Source: Hyphomicrobiales bacterium (GTDB lineage: Bacteria; Pseudomonadota; Alphaproteobacteria; Rhizobiales; Beijerinckiaceae). From it: a stretch of DNA of 64,000 bases. Position numbers and translations under genes: made by a program. The notes under the pieces were generated by a model. It did not search any database. It saw only the letters and a program-made list of their open reading frames with translations, and was not told the origin of the DNA. The stretch covers positions 1 to 64,000 of the forward strand of contig JAQGKD010000029.1 in assembly GCA_028290285.1 (NCBI GenBank), read 5' to 3'. Numbering within the stretch: the stretch's first letter is position 1; every line of letters starts with the position of its first letter. Of this stretch, positions 36,495-44,806 are shown piece by piece.

Positions 36495-36569
36495 ATGAGC
36501 GGAATTATTTACCTGGTTGGTCTGGTTGTCGTGGTGCTCGCCATTCTGTCCTTCTTCGGTCTTCGCTGA
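36495..36569 (+). CDS. 24-residue single-helix membrane peptide
   Basis: A short gene with a good ribosome site (TGGAGGGAAC) and ATG at 36495. The product is MSGIIYLVGLVVVVLAILSF followed by FGLR, a single hydrophobic helix with a polar N-terminus and a basic C-terminus. Similar tiny proteins are frequent in rhizobial genomes, from memory. It lies 22 bases before the start of a multi-pass membrane protein gene and is probably co-transcribed with it. Function is unknown. Confidence 0.65.
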   Translation: MSGIIYLVGLVVVVLAILSFFGLR

Positions 36570-36591
36570 TAAGCAGAGGGAGAGACAGGTC

Positions 36592-37500
36592 ATGCAAACA
36601 ACAGACACACCCGGCGGGCCTTGGTCCGCTTCGGAAATCGGATGGAGCGCGGTCATCGCCGCTGCCGCGATCACGGCGGCCCTTTTCTTGGTGTTCGTCA
36701 CCTTTGGTTCAGCGCTGGGGCTGGGTGTCGCCTCCTCCGCGCCGACATGGCGTGACGCCTCCTTCGCTTTATGGCTGCTCTCGGGCGTCTATCTGCTCGT
36801 CGCAGCGCTCGTGAGCTTCGCGGTCGGTGGTTACATCGCCGGCCGGCTCCGTCCCAAAGAGGCTATAGACGACACGGACCAACCGGAATTCCGCGCGGGT
36901 CTCCGCGGACTCGTGGTCTGGGCACTGGCCGTTCTCGCCAGTGCTGTCCTGACGCTCGCGCTCGCGCGCAGCCTCACCCCGGCCGCTCCTTCTTCGGGTG
37001 GAAATGCCGGGCAGTCCAGTTCTGTTGGCGGCGAAAGTCTGATTGCCTACGAACTCGACCGCCTGTTCCGGGCTGAGCGTCGTCCGGGCGAAGACCTCAG
37101 CTATCCTCGTTCCGAGGCCGCCCGCATTCTGCTGACGACGTCCGGCCATGAGGATATCGTGCCCGAGGATCGCCGCTATCTCGCGACGCTGGTGCGTGCC
37201 GCAACGGGTCTTGCTCCCGCCGATGCCGATCGTCGCGTGGGAGACGTGGTCGCTCGGTCGCGCGAGGCCTTGTCGCGGGCGCGGCGCGTCACGGTTCTGC
37301 TCGGATTCATGTCGGCCGCGAGCCTGCTGCTTGGCGCTGCCGTGGCCTGGTTCGCCTCCATCCGGGGTGAGCGGGATGCGCGGGGGCTCGATGTTTCGGC
37401 CTTTCATACGATGTTTGGCGCGAGGGGCGTGCCGGGGTTCCCGAAAAGAGCGCCCGTTGGTGCGGGCGAATCCGAACAAACGCGCTATCCGCCTGTGTGA
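36592..37500 (+). CDS. Membrane protein of unknown function
   Basis: 302 residues. Predicted membrane segments are about 18-42 (WSAVIAAAAITAALFLVFV), 55-80, 105-128 and 243-265 (VTVLLGFMSAASLLLGAAVAW). A soluble part of about 110 residues, with many Arg and Glu, lies between the third and fourth. Glycine/alanine-rich first helices recall the Rhizobiales PhnA-like proteins. No catalytic motif was seen. I chose the ATG at 36592, after AGAGACAGG, over an earlier in-frame start that overlaps the small peptide gene. Confidence 0.75.
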   Translation: MQTTDTPGGPWSASEIGWSAVIAAAAITAALFLVFVTFGSALGLGVASSAPTWRDASFALWLLSGVYLLVAALVSFAVGGYIAGRLRPKEAIDDTDQPEFRAGLRGLVVWALAVLASAVLTLALARSLTPAAPSSGGNAGQSSSVGGESLIAYELDRLFRAERRPGEDLSYPRSEAARILLTTSGHEDIVPEDRRYLATLVRAATGLAPADADRRVGDVVARSREALSRARRVTVLLGFMSAASLLLGAAVAWFASIRGERDARGLDVSAFHTMFGARGVPGFPKRAPVGAGESEQTRYPPV

Positions 37501-37526
37501 GCCGAAGCTTCTTTGCGTATCGCTTG

Positions 37527-37550
37527 CCGCCTCCGCACATGCGGGGGCGG
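37527..37550 (+). terminator. Strong GC hairpin after the membrane protein gene
   Basis: CCGCCTCCGC and GCGGGGGCGG pair over 10 bp (one G-T wobble) around an ACAT loop, 26 bases after the stop at 37500. There is no good T tract, so termination efficiency is uncertain. Confidence 0.5.
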
Positions 37551-37603
37551 TTCGCGTTCCGGGCATTGTGTTGTAGATACCCAACCGTTCGGAAAGAAGA
37601 ATC

Positions 37604-37993
37604 ATGGCTGAACCACACCATTATCCGCCCCTTCCACCCATGCTCACCGGCATTCGCGGCCGCTGTCCGAGGTGCGGCCAAGGCAAATTGTTTTCAGGTT
37701 ATCTGAAGCTCGCGCGGCGCTGCGACGTATGCGATCTCGATTTCGCCTTCGCCGACCCCGCCGACGGCCCAGCCTTTTTCGCACTCACGATTATGAGCTT
37801 CCCCATCCTCGGTTTCATCTGGTGGCTGGACGCGACTTTTGTGCCGCCGTGGTGGGTGCACGCAGTGGTCAGCCTGCCGATCCTGATCCTCGCCTGCGTC
37901 CTGCCGCTGCGCCCGCTGAAGGGCTGGCTCGTCTGCTCGCAATATTTCCACAAGGCTGAAGAAGGACGCCTGGCCCCGCGCGATCTGCCGTAG
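37604..37993 (+). CDS. DUF983 family membrane protein
   Basis: 129 residues. An N-terminal zinc-ribbon-like part has two CxxC pairs (CPRCGQGKLF and CDVCDLDF). Two membrane helices follow (FFALTIMSFPILGFIWWLD and VVSLPILILACVLPL). This is the DUF983 pattern common in alphaproteobacteria, often near cytochrome oxidase or dnaJ genes; neither is here. Function is unknown. A GAAAGAAGAATC ribosome site precedes the ATG. Confidence 0.85.
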   Translation: MAEPHHYPPLPPMLTGIRGRCPRCGQGKLFSGYLKLARRCDVCDLDFAFADPADGPAFFALTIMSFPILGFIWWLDATFVPPWWVHAVVSLPILILACVLPLRPLKGWLVCSQYFHKAEEGRLAPRDLP

Positions 37994-37994
37994 G

Positions 37995-38387
37995 TCAGGT
38001 GCCCGAACCCGGCACATAGCAGTAAACAAACGGCTCCTTGGGCGGGCCTCCGAGAAAGATGACGATGTGGCCGGTGATATTGGGGTCCTTGTTGACCTTA
38101 TGCGGCGGCACTTCGATCATTGTTCCGACTGGCACGCTATTGCCGCGATTGTCCGTAATTCGCGCGAACACCCTGCCCTCGCGTATCTCGTACTCATCGG
38201 CGAAATAGGCGTCGGCATCGCCACAGCAGCTGACCAGCGGGTGATCGGGCTGCCTCAGGTTTCGGAACCAGGCGCGTGTTTCGGGGTCGCTGCCATCCCA
38301 CTGGCCGTTGTCTCGTGCCAGCAGAGGCCCGGAAAGAGCGCATAGACTGATGCATGCGACGACTAAGGAAAACGAGCCACCCACCAT
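37995..38387 (-). CDS. Secreted conserved hypothetical protein
   Basis: 130 residues with a signal peptide (SFSLVVACISLCALSGPLLA, cleavage before RDNGQW). The mature part contains LVSCCGDADAYFADEYEI with a vicinal cysteine pair and a third cysteine near the end (VYCYVPG). Small proteins with the CCGxxD pattern are common in Rhizobiales and uncharacterised. A GGGGGG tract precedes the ATG. It is convergent with the DUF983 gene. Confidence 0.75.
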   Translation of the reverse strand: MVGGSFSLVVACISLCALSGPLLARDNGQWDGSDPETRAWFRNLRQPDHPLVSCCGDADAYFADEYEIREGRVFARITDNRGNSVPVGTMIEVPPHKVNKDPNITGHIVIFLGGPPKEPFVYCYVPGSGT

Positions 38388-38565
38388 GTCGGGCCCCCCT
38401 GTTCGGTCACTTCAATAACGAAGCCCGGCGCAAGACTTTCCGTCAGCCTTTGCGGATGTCGTTACACCGCCAAGCAAAAGTCCTCAGTCCGTTTAGGCCC
38501 GCGTCGGCACTATGGCGGTGAAATTTCGCGTGGTTTTGATCTAGCGCAAAGCACGAGAGCCGCGC

Positions 38566-38591
38566 TTCCGCATAATTTCCCCTATGCGGAA
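38566..38591. promoter_or_regulatory. Inverted repeat upstream of the Rieske oxygenase gene
   Basis: TTCCGCATA and TATGCGGAA are perfect 9-bp arms separated by 8 bases. An overlapping smaller palindrome GAACAATGTTC begins at 38589. The site lies about 70 bases before the start codon, where a regulator would control transcription. No regulator gene lies in this second island; the IclR protein of the first island or a distant one may act here. Confidence 0.5.
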
Positions 38592-38659
38592 CAATGTTCT
38601 GCATGAAGGAACAATAAGCTGGCCAAAGTGCTGGCGGAAACGCGCGACGGAGATCTGCC

Positions 38660-39946
38660 ATGCTATCCAGAGAACAGAATGCTCTCGTCACCCAGACGGG
38701 CCCCGGCACGATGATGGGCGACCTCTTCCGCTGCTATTGGCTACCCATTCTGCTCAGTGAGGAGCTACCCGAGGCCGATTGCCCGCCCGTGCGGGTGAAA
38801 ATCCTCTCCGAGCGCCTGCTCGCCTTCCGCGACAGCAACGGCACGCTCGGCCTGATCGACGAGTTCTGCCCCCATCGTGGCGTCTCGCTCTGGTTCGGCC
38901 GCAACGAAGAATGCGGGCTTCGCTGCCCCTATCACGGCTGGAAATTCGACGTAAACGGACAGTGTCTTGAGGTCCCCTCCGAGGATCCGGCCTCTGGCTA
39001 CGCCCAGAAGATCAAGCTGACGTCCTATCCCGTGATCGAGAAGGGCGGCGTGATCTGGACCTATATGGGCAAGCCGGAAAACAAGCCGGACGAACCCGGC
39101 TATGAGTTCGCGGTCGTTCCCCGCAAACAGTGCTTCATCTCGAAGCGCGAACAGGAATGCAACTGGCTTCAGTCACTCGAAGGCGGCATCGACTCGAGCC
39201 ACGTGTCCTTCCTGCATCGCGGCGACGTGACGGCTGACCCGCTGTTCAAGGATGCCGGTGGCAACAAGTACAATCTCGCCGACCTGTCGCCCGTCTTCGA
39301 GGTGATCGAGAGCGAGGGAGGCCTCTACATCGGCGCACGTCGCATGGCCGAGGACGACCAGTATTACTGGCGCATAACCCCCTGGCTCATGCCCTGCTAC
39401 ACGGCTGTCCCGCCGCGCGGCGACTATCCGATGCACGGTCATTTCTGGGTTCCGCGCGACGACGAGACCTGCGTTGCCTGGAGCTTCGACTACCATCCCG
39501 TGCGCGAGCTGACGGCGGCTGAAGTCGGCCACATGAAGGCCGGCAAAGGCGTCCACTGCAAATACGTTCCGGGCACCTACAAGCCGCTCGCCAACAAGGA
39601 CAACGATTACCTGATGGACCGCGAGGCACAGCGTCTCGGCACCACCTACAGTGGCATCGAGGGCATCGCGATCCAGGACGCATCCCTGCAGGAAAGCATG
39701 GGGCCGATCGTCGACCGCACGAAGGAAAACCTCGTCGGCTGCGACAACGGCATCATCATGGCCCGGCATCGGATCATGCGCGCTGCCAAGGCCTTGCGTG
39801 AAAAGGGCACTCTCCCGCCGGCTCGCACGCCCGAGCAGCAGAGCGTGCGCGCCACCGCAATCCTTCTGAAGCGCGACGTTCACTTCAAGGACGGCGCCAA
39901 GGAAGCCCTGAAAGCCAAGAAGGGTGTCCCGCAGACCACCGTCTGA
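38660..39946 (+). CDS. Rieske non-heme iron oxygenase, large subunit (phthalate dioxygenase type)
   Basis: 428 residues. The Rieske 2Fe-2S ligands are Cys70-x-His72 and Cys89-x2-His92 (FCPHRG and CPYHGW). The mononuclear iron site shows the DxxHx4H pattern in GIDSSHVSFLHRGD. The single-subunit architecture matches phthalate 4,5-dioxygenase and vanillate demethylase types, which hydroxylate or demethylate aromatic acids with a separate reductase. No reductase gene is nearby. It has its own promoter region with an inverted repeat and is followed by a terminator, so it is a single transcription unit next to the CoA-transferase cluster. Confidence 0.92.
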   Translation: MLSREQNALVTQTGPGTMMGDLFRCYWLPILLSEELPEADCPPVRVKILSERLLAFRDSNGTLGLIDEFCPHRGVSLWFGRNEECGLRCPYHGWKFDVNGQCLEVPSEDPASGYAQKIKLTSYPVIEKGGVIWTYMGKPENKPDEPGYEFAVVPRKQCFISKREQECNWLQSLEGGIDSSHVSFLHRGDVTADPLFKDAGGNKYNLADLSPVFEVIESEGGLYIGARRMAEDDQYYWRITPWLMPCYTAVPPRGDYPMHGHFWVPRDDETCVAWSFDYHPVRELTAAEVGHMKAGKGVHCKYVPGTYKPLANKDNDYLMDREAQRLGTTYSGIEGIAIQDASLQESMGPIVDRTKENLVGCDNGIIMARHRIMRAAKALREKGTLPPARTPEQQSVRATAILLKRDVHFKDGAKEALKAKKGVPQTTV

Positions 39947-39991
39947 TCTCTTCCACCGTTCGACACGTCCTCCCGTCGTGTCCGACTTGAG

Positions 39992-40020
39992 CCCGCCGCA
40001 GCAATGTGGCGGGTTTTTTC
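39992..40020 (+). terminator. Rho-independent terminator of the Rieske oxygenase gene
   Basis: CCCGCC and GGCGGG pair around GCAGCAATGT and are followed directly by TTTTTTC. It lies 46 bases after the stop at 39946 and separates this gene from the cluster beginning at 40096. Confidence 0.85.
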
Positions 40021-40095
40021 TTTCGTTGCCCCCTGCTCGGACTTGCGCCAAAATAGCGTCAACGCGGCGATCAAGTCCGCATCGGGGGAGGGAAA

Positions 40096-41256
40096 ATGCC
40101 TGGAGCGCTGGAGGGAATCCGCGTCGTCGAATTCGCAAATTACGTGTCGGGTCCCTATGCCGGCATGCTGCTCGGCGATCTCGGGGCTGATGTCATCAAG
40201 GTCGAAGAGCCCAAGCGCGGCGACCCATTTCGTGGCTGGGGCCGTGTCGAATATTCTCCGACCTTCGGCTCGGTCAATCGCAACAAGAAGAGCGTCACGC
40301 TCGACCTGAAGAGTGAACCCGGCAAGGCCGATGCACGCGCGCTGGTGGCCACCGCCGACGTGGTGATCGAGAACTTCCGCCCCGGCGCGATGGACCGTCT
40401 AGGCCTCGGCTACGACAGCTTCATCGCAGCAAATCCCGGCGTGATCTGGTGCTCCATCACCGGCTTCGGGTCCGACGGGCCGGACGCCCTGCGCCCCGGT
40501 TACGACACGGTGGGACAGGCGACGAGCGGCCTTTTGAGCCTCCTCACCGACACGACCGACCCCAAGCCCATGGGCATTTCCCTTTCCGATCACCTCGCCG
40601 GAATCACCGCGACGAACGGCATCCTCGCAGCACTCATTGCGCGCGGACGCACCGGCAAGGGACAGCGCGTCGAGACGTCGCTGCTCGAATCGACCCTGTC
40701 GTTCTGCGGCGAGAATGCGGCCCGCTTTTTCGAGAACGGCAAGGTGCCCGGCCGGGCCACGCGCACGCGTCAGGCGCAGGTCTATGCCTTCACCGCGGCG
40801 GACGGAAAAGCCTTCGTGGTGCATCTCTCCTCGCCGGCCAAGTTCTGGGAAGCGCTGGTGGGTGTCGTCGGGAAGCCCGAGTGGCTGAGCGATACACGTT
40901 TTATGAGCAAGGAAACGCGGGGCACGAACTACGACGATCTCAACGCGGCGCTGGCGGAAATCTTCCGTGGCGACACGCGCTCAGCATGGCTGAACCTCCT
41001 GCAGGCAGCCGACGTTCCCTCGGCGCCGCTCAACACGCTCGACGATGTCTTCTCCGATCCGCAGGTGCAGCACCTGAAGATGCGCGTCGATGTCCCCCAT
41101 CCGAAACTCGGCTCCGTGGGATATGTGCGCAACGGCCTGCGACTGTCGGATACGCCGGCCTCCGTGCGCACATGCTCTCCGGAACTCGGGGAGCACAACG
41201 ACGAGATACTCACTTCCCTGCGGCAGGCGGCGGAGACGACGGGAGCGCGCTCATGA
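40096..41256 (+). CDS. CaiB/BaiF (class III) CoA-transferase
   Basis: 386 residues. The family start (GPYAGMLLGDLGADVIKVEE) and catalytic-aspartate segment (RPGYDTVGQATSG) are present. It has a strong ribosome site (GGGGGAGGG) and is the first gene of a four-gene cluster with ATGA coupling to the next gene. It probably makes the CoA thioester that the thiolase-like/DUF35 pair downstream acts on. It is the third class III CoA-transferase in the window. Confidence 0.9.
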   Translation: MPGALEGIRVVEFANYVSGPYAGMLLGDLGADVIKVEEPKRGDPFRGWGRVEYSPTFGSVNRNKKSVTLDLKSEPGKADARALVATADVVIENFRPGAMDRLGLGYDSFIAANPGVIWCSITGFGSDGPDALRPGYDTVGQATSGLLSLLTDTTDPKPMGISLSDHLAGITATNGILAALIARGRTGKGQRVETSLLESTLSFCGENAARFFENGKVPGRATRTRQAQVYAFTAADGKAFVVHLSSPAKFWEALVGVVGKPEWLSDTRFMSKETRGTNYDDLNAALAEIFRGDTRSAWLNLLQAADVPSAPLNTLDDVFSDPQVQHLKMRVDVPHPKLGSVGYVRNGLRLSDTPASVRTCSPELGEHNDEILTSLRQAAETTGARS

Positions 41257-42275
41257 AACAGCAATTTCTGCTCGCGGCAGCCATTGTTCTCACGGCCGCC
41301 ATCCCGTCGCGCGCTGATTCCGTCTCGGATTTTTTCACCGGCAAAAAGATGATGCTGGTCACCTCGGCCTCGGTCGGTGGCGGCTACGATCAATATGCGC
41401 GCCTGCTGGCCCGGCACCTGCCTCGCTACATTCCGGGCGCGCCGACGATGACCGTGCAGAACATGCCGGGAGCCGAAGGCATCAAGGCCGCGAACTACCT
41501 TTACGCGGTCGCGCCCCACGACGGCACTGTCGTGGGCGGCCTGCAACGCAACACGGGGCTGGCGGCCTTCTACCATCCCGACAACAGCGGCGCGCAGTTC
41601 GACGCGCGCAAGTTCACCTGGCTCGGCTCGACCCAGCAGGAAATCGGCCTCTTCATCGTGCGCACCCAGACGGGCGTGAAGACCGTCCAGGACCTCAAGA
41701 CACACGAAATCACGGGCAGTTCGACATCGCGTAATTCCCCGAGTTCGATCTATCCGCGCCTGCTCAACGCGCTCTACGGCACGAAGCTGCGCGTCATCGA
41801 AGGCTACGACGGATCGCAGGCAGCCCTGCTGGCGCTCGAACGCGGCGAGGTCGATTCGCACGTCTCGGGCGGCTCTTCGGCCGCCTTCCGGGCGCGTTTC
41901 CAGCCTTGGGAGAAGGACGGAAGCGCGCGCGTCGTCCTGCAACTCGGCATGGAGCGCGATGCGGAATATCCGGATGTTCCGACCGCGTTGGACATCGCGC
42001 CGACGCCCGACGCGCGCAATATTTTCGAGATCGCCTTCGTCGAGCAGGTCATGGGCCGCCCCTTCGTGCTGCCGCCCGGCGTCCCCAAGGATCGCGTCGA
42101 AGCTTTGCGCAAGGCCTTCGACCAGACGATGCGCGACAAGGACTTTCTCGAAGATGCGAAGAACCAGAAAGTCGAGATCGACCCCGTGAGCGGCGCGCGG
42201 ATCAACGAACTGCTGGAAAAAGTCTACACCGCCCCGCCGGAACTGGCCCAGCGCGTGCGCGATCTCGTGAAATAG
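41253..42275 (+). CDS. Bug/TctC family periplasmic substrate-binding protein
   Basis: 340 residues. The signal peptide (QFLLAAAIVLTAAIPSRA) is followed by the Bug motifs TSASVGGGYDQYARLLARHL and NMPGAEGIKAAN. It is a paralogue of the protein at 10513 and likewise has no TctA/TctB genes nearby. I chose the ATG at 41253, overlapping the CoA-transferase stop; the same frame is open far upstream inside that gene, but that part is not coding. It probably binds the carboxylate used by this cluster. Confidence 0.88.
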   Translation: MKQQFLLAAAIVLTAAIPSRADSVSDFFTGKKMMLVTSASVGGGYDQYARLLARHLPRYIPGAPTMTVQNMPGAEGIKAANYLYAVAPHDGTVVGGLQRNTGLAAFYHPDNSGAQFDARKFTWLGSTQQEIGLFIVRTQTGVKTVQDLKTHEITGSSTSRNSPSSIYPRLLNALYGTKLRVIEGYDGSQAALLALERGEVDSHVSGGSSAAFRARFQPWEKDGSARVVLQLGMERDAEYPDVPTALDIAPTPDARNIFEIAFVEQVMGRPFVLPPGVPKDRVEALRKAFDQTMRDKDFLEDAKNQKVEIDPVSGARINELLEKVYTAPPELAQRVRDLVK

Positions 42276-42283
42276 GCTGATAC

Positions 42284-43489
42284 ATGAACCTCGTCACTGA
42301 AGCTTCCCTCATCGAGCCAGCGCGCGAATTGCGCGACACCTGCGCCATCGTCGGCACTGCGACCAGCCGGCTCGGGAAAGTGCCCGGCGTCTCCAGCCTC
42401 GATCTTCTCGTCGAGGCCATTCGCGGCGCGCTGGACGACGCGGGATTGAAGGCCTCCGACATCGACGGCGTGCTCTGTCGCGGGCCGGACGAATCCTATT
42501 CGCATCACCAGATGGTGGCCGAAAGACTTGGCATCAACGCCCGTTTCTCGACAACGCTCACTAATGGCGGCGCGAGCCAGATCATGTCCGTCGCGCTCGC
42601 CGTCATGGCGATCCGCTTCGGCCTCGCAAAGACGATCGTCTGCGGATTCGGGCGCGATACCTGGTCGCGCACCCATGCGACGGAAGAGGCGCGCGTTCGC
42701 AACGAAACGCGACCCGCAGCCCTTCGCGCGCGCGAATTCGGCCCGGAATACGGCTATTTCGGTGCGACCGCGGCGCATGGACTGGGCGCGACCCGCCACA
42801 TGCATCTCTACGGGACGACCCGCGATGATTTCGGTGCCATAGCGGTCGCCTTCCGCGAACATGCCCTGCGCAACCCCGATGCGCAGATGAAGAAGCCGCT
42901 TTCCATGTCGGACTACCACGCAGGCCGCGTCATCGTGGCGCCCTTCGGCATGTACGATTGCAGCCTGCGCTCCGACGCTGCGGGCGCCGTCATCGTCACC
43001 AGCCGAGACCGCGCGCGCGACCTGCGTCAACCGCCCGTGCTCATCAAGGGCTTCGGCACGCACAACAACACGCGCGGCTGGTTCGCCGACGACAATATGG
43101 TGGTGACGGCGGCAAAGCAGAGCGGCGAGGCGGCGTATCGCATGGCGGGCCTTGCGCCCTCCGATGTCGATACCGCGCAGATCTACGACTGCTTCACCTA
43201 CATGGTGCTGGCGCAGCTCGAGGATTACGGCTTCTGCAGGAAGGGCGAAGGCGGCGCCTTCGTCTCGTCAGGCGCGTTGCGGCTCGGTGGCGCCCTGCCC
43301 TGCAACACGTCGGGCGGCCAGCTTTCCGAGGCCCATGCGGAAGGCATGCTCCAGATCGTCGAAGGTGTTCGCCAGCTGCGGCACACCTATTCGGCTGAGC
43401 GACAGGTGAAGGACGCGGAAATCGCACTCGTTTCAGGTCATGGCGGCAATCAGGTTTGCCATTCCACTCTCATTCTCGGACGCGCATGA
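42284..43489 (+). CDS. Thiolase-like protein lacking the nucleophilic Cys (Ltp2-like aldolase candidate)
   Basis: 401 residues of thiolase fold related to lipid-transfer proteins and SCP2 thiolases. Where thiolases have N-A-C-S, this protein has Asn94-Gly-Gly-Ala, so the nucleophilic cysteine is missing. The HDCF motif is replaced by Tyr301-Asp-Cys-Phe. The C-terminal histidine segment is present as SGGQLSEAHAEG. The steroid side-chain retro-aldolase Ltp2 also lacks the cysteine, uses tyrosines, and needs a DUF35 partner, which is the very next gene here (ATGA overlap). A carbon-carbon lyase acting on a beta-hydroxyacyl-CoA is therefore more likely than a thiolase. The start is 8 bases after the Bug gene. 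Confidence 0.85.
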   Translation: MNLVTEASLIEPARELRDTCAIVGTATSRLGKVPGVSSLDLLVEAIRGALDDAGLKASDIDGVLCRGPDESYSHHQMVAERLGINARFSTTLTNGGASQIMSVALAVMAIRFGLAKTIVCGFGRDTWSRTHATEEARVRNETRPAALRAREFGPEYGYFGATAAHGLGATRHMHLYGTTRDDFGAIAVAFREHALRNPDAQMKKPLSMSDYHAGRVIVAPFGMYDCSLRSDAAGAVIVTSRDRARDLRQPPVLIKGFGTHNNTRGWFADDNMVVTAAKQSGEAAYRMAGLAPSDVDTAQIYDCFTYMVLAQLEDYGFCRKGEGGAFVSSGALRLGGALPCNTSGGQLSEAHAEGMLQIVEGVRQLRHTYSAERQVKDAEIALVSGHGGNQVCHSTLILGRA

Positions 43490-43902
43490 TGACCGACACG
43501 CGACCCAAGCCAACGCCCCGCCCCGCGCCCGAATCGCTGCCATATTGGCAGGCCGCGCGCGAGCATCGCCTGTCGATCCCGCGCTGCGACGACTGCGAGC
43601 GCTTCTGGTTCCCGCCCTCGCGCTCCTGCCCGCATTGCCTGTCGCCGAATTTCGCCTTCAGGGACGTCTCGGGACGAGGCAAGGTCTTCAGCTTCGTGAC
43701 CTTTCACCGCGTCTATCATCCCGCCTTCGAGACCGAAGTGCCCTATGTCGTGGCGCTCGTTGAGCTCGAGGAAGGCCCGCGCCTGCTCACCAACATCCTC
43801 GGCATCTCGCATGAAGAGGTTCGCTGCGAGATGCCGGTGGAAGTGGTGTTCGACGATGTCGACGTGCAGACTACCGTGCCGAAGTTCAGGCCTTCGGCTT
43901 GA
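43486..43902 (+). CDS. DUF35 zinc-ribbon/OB-fold protein (thiolase/aldolase partner)
   Basis: 138 residues. The zinc ribbon has CDDC and CPHC pairs ([18 protein letters not shown]), followed by an OB-fold ([16 protein letters not shown] onward). It is the probable ChsH2/BbsA-like partner of the thiolase-like protein just upstream, overlapping it by ATGA. The start at 43486 gives that overlap; the next codon is also ATG. The last 17 bases overlap the convergent aquaporin gene. Confidence 0.87.
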   Translation: MMTDTRPKPTPRPAPESLPYWQAAREHRLSIPRCDDCERFWFPPSRSCPHCLSPNFAFRDVSGRGKVFSFVTFHRVYHPAFETEVPYVVALVELEEGPRLLTNILGISHEEVRCEMPVEVVFDDVDVQTTVPKFRPSA

Positions 43903-44629
43903 GCATTTCCGGCGTCGAGGTGCCCGTGACCTCGGCACGCGGCTCCTCGCTGAGGAAGCGATAGATCACGCCACCGAGCGCACCGCCGATCAGCGGCGCC
44001 ACCCAGAACAGCCAAAGCTGCTGGATCGCCCAGCCGCCGACGAACAGCGCGGGGCCGGTGCTGCGCGCCGGGTTGACCGATGTATTGGTGACGGGAATGC
44101 TGACGAGATGGATCAGCGTGAGCGCGAGGCCGATGGCGAGAGGCGCGAAGCCGGCAGGCGCTTTCCCGTGCGTCGCACCCATGATGATGAACAGGAACAT
44201 CATGGTCATCACCACCTCGGTGATGAAGGCCGCCACGAGGCTGTAATTCCCGGGCGAATGCTCGCCGTATCCATTCGACGCCATGCCCTTCGCGATATCG
44301 AAGCCGGGCGCACCGCTGGCGATGAAGTAAAGCAGGCCGGCGCCGATGAAGGCTCCGGCAACCTGCGCGACGATATAAGGCGCGACCTGACCTGCCGGAA
44401 ATCGCCCCCCGGCCGCAAGCCCCACGGTCACGGCAGGGTTCAGATGGCAGCCCGAGATATGGCCGATGGCGTAGGCCATGGTCACGACGGTCAAGCCGAA
44501 CGCGAGCGAGACGCCGAGCAGCCCGATTCCGACCTGAGGAAATCCAGCTGCGATGACAGCGCTGCCGCAGCCCCCGAAGGTCAACCAGAACGTACCGATA
44601 AATTCTGCGGCAAGCTTTCGAGCATCCAT
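43886..44629 (-). CDS. aqpZ: Aquaporin (AqpZ family)
   Basis: 247 residues. This MIP-family channel has both NPA motifs ([10 protein letters not shown] and [12 protein letters not shown]) and six membrane segments. The segment after the second NPA has ARS, the arginine of the selectivity filter. It most resembles water-specific AqpZ rather than glycerol facilitators. A GGGAGATCG ribosome site precedes the ATG. Its 3' end overlaps the DUF35 gene on the other strand. Confidence 0.92.
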   Translation of the reverse strand: MDARKLAAEFIGTFWLTFGGCGSAVIAAGFPQVGIGLLGVSLAFGLTVVTMAYAIGHISGCHLNPAVTVGLAAGGRFPAGQVAPYIVAQVAGAFIGAGLLYFIASGAPGFDIAKGMASNGYGEHSPGNYSLVAAFITEVVMTMMFLFIIMGATHGKAPAGFAPLAIGLALTLIHLVSIPVTNTSVNPARSTGPALFVGGWAIQQLWLFWVAPLIGGALGGVIYRFLSEEPRAEVTGTSTPEMLKPKA

Positions 44630-44806
44630 AACGATCTCCCAGGATCAGAACAAGGAGTCGAGAATAGCCTACGCCATCTGTACTGCAAAGCTTGGTCGAA
44701 TTCGTACAATAGGTCAGGCGGTGAGGCGCTGGGAACTGACTAAAGCATTGCTCTAATTCTCTATTGCCAAGGTCAAGAATGAACCTGGCGGCGCGAGCCC
44801 CGGTCG

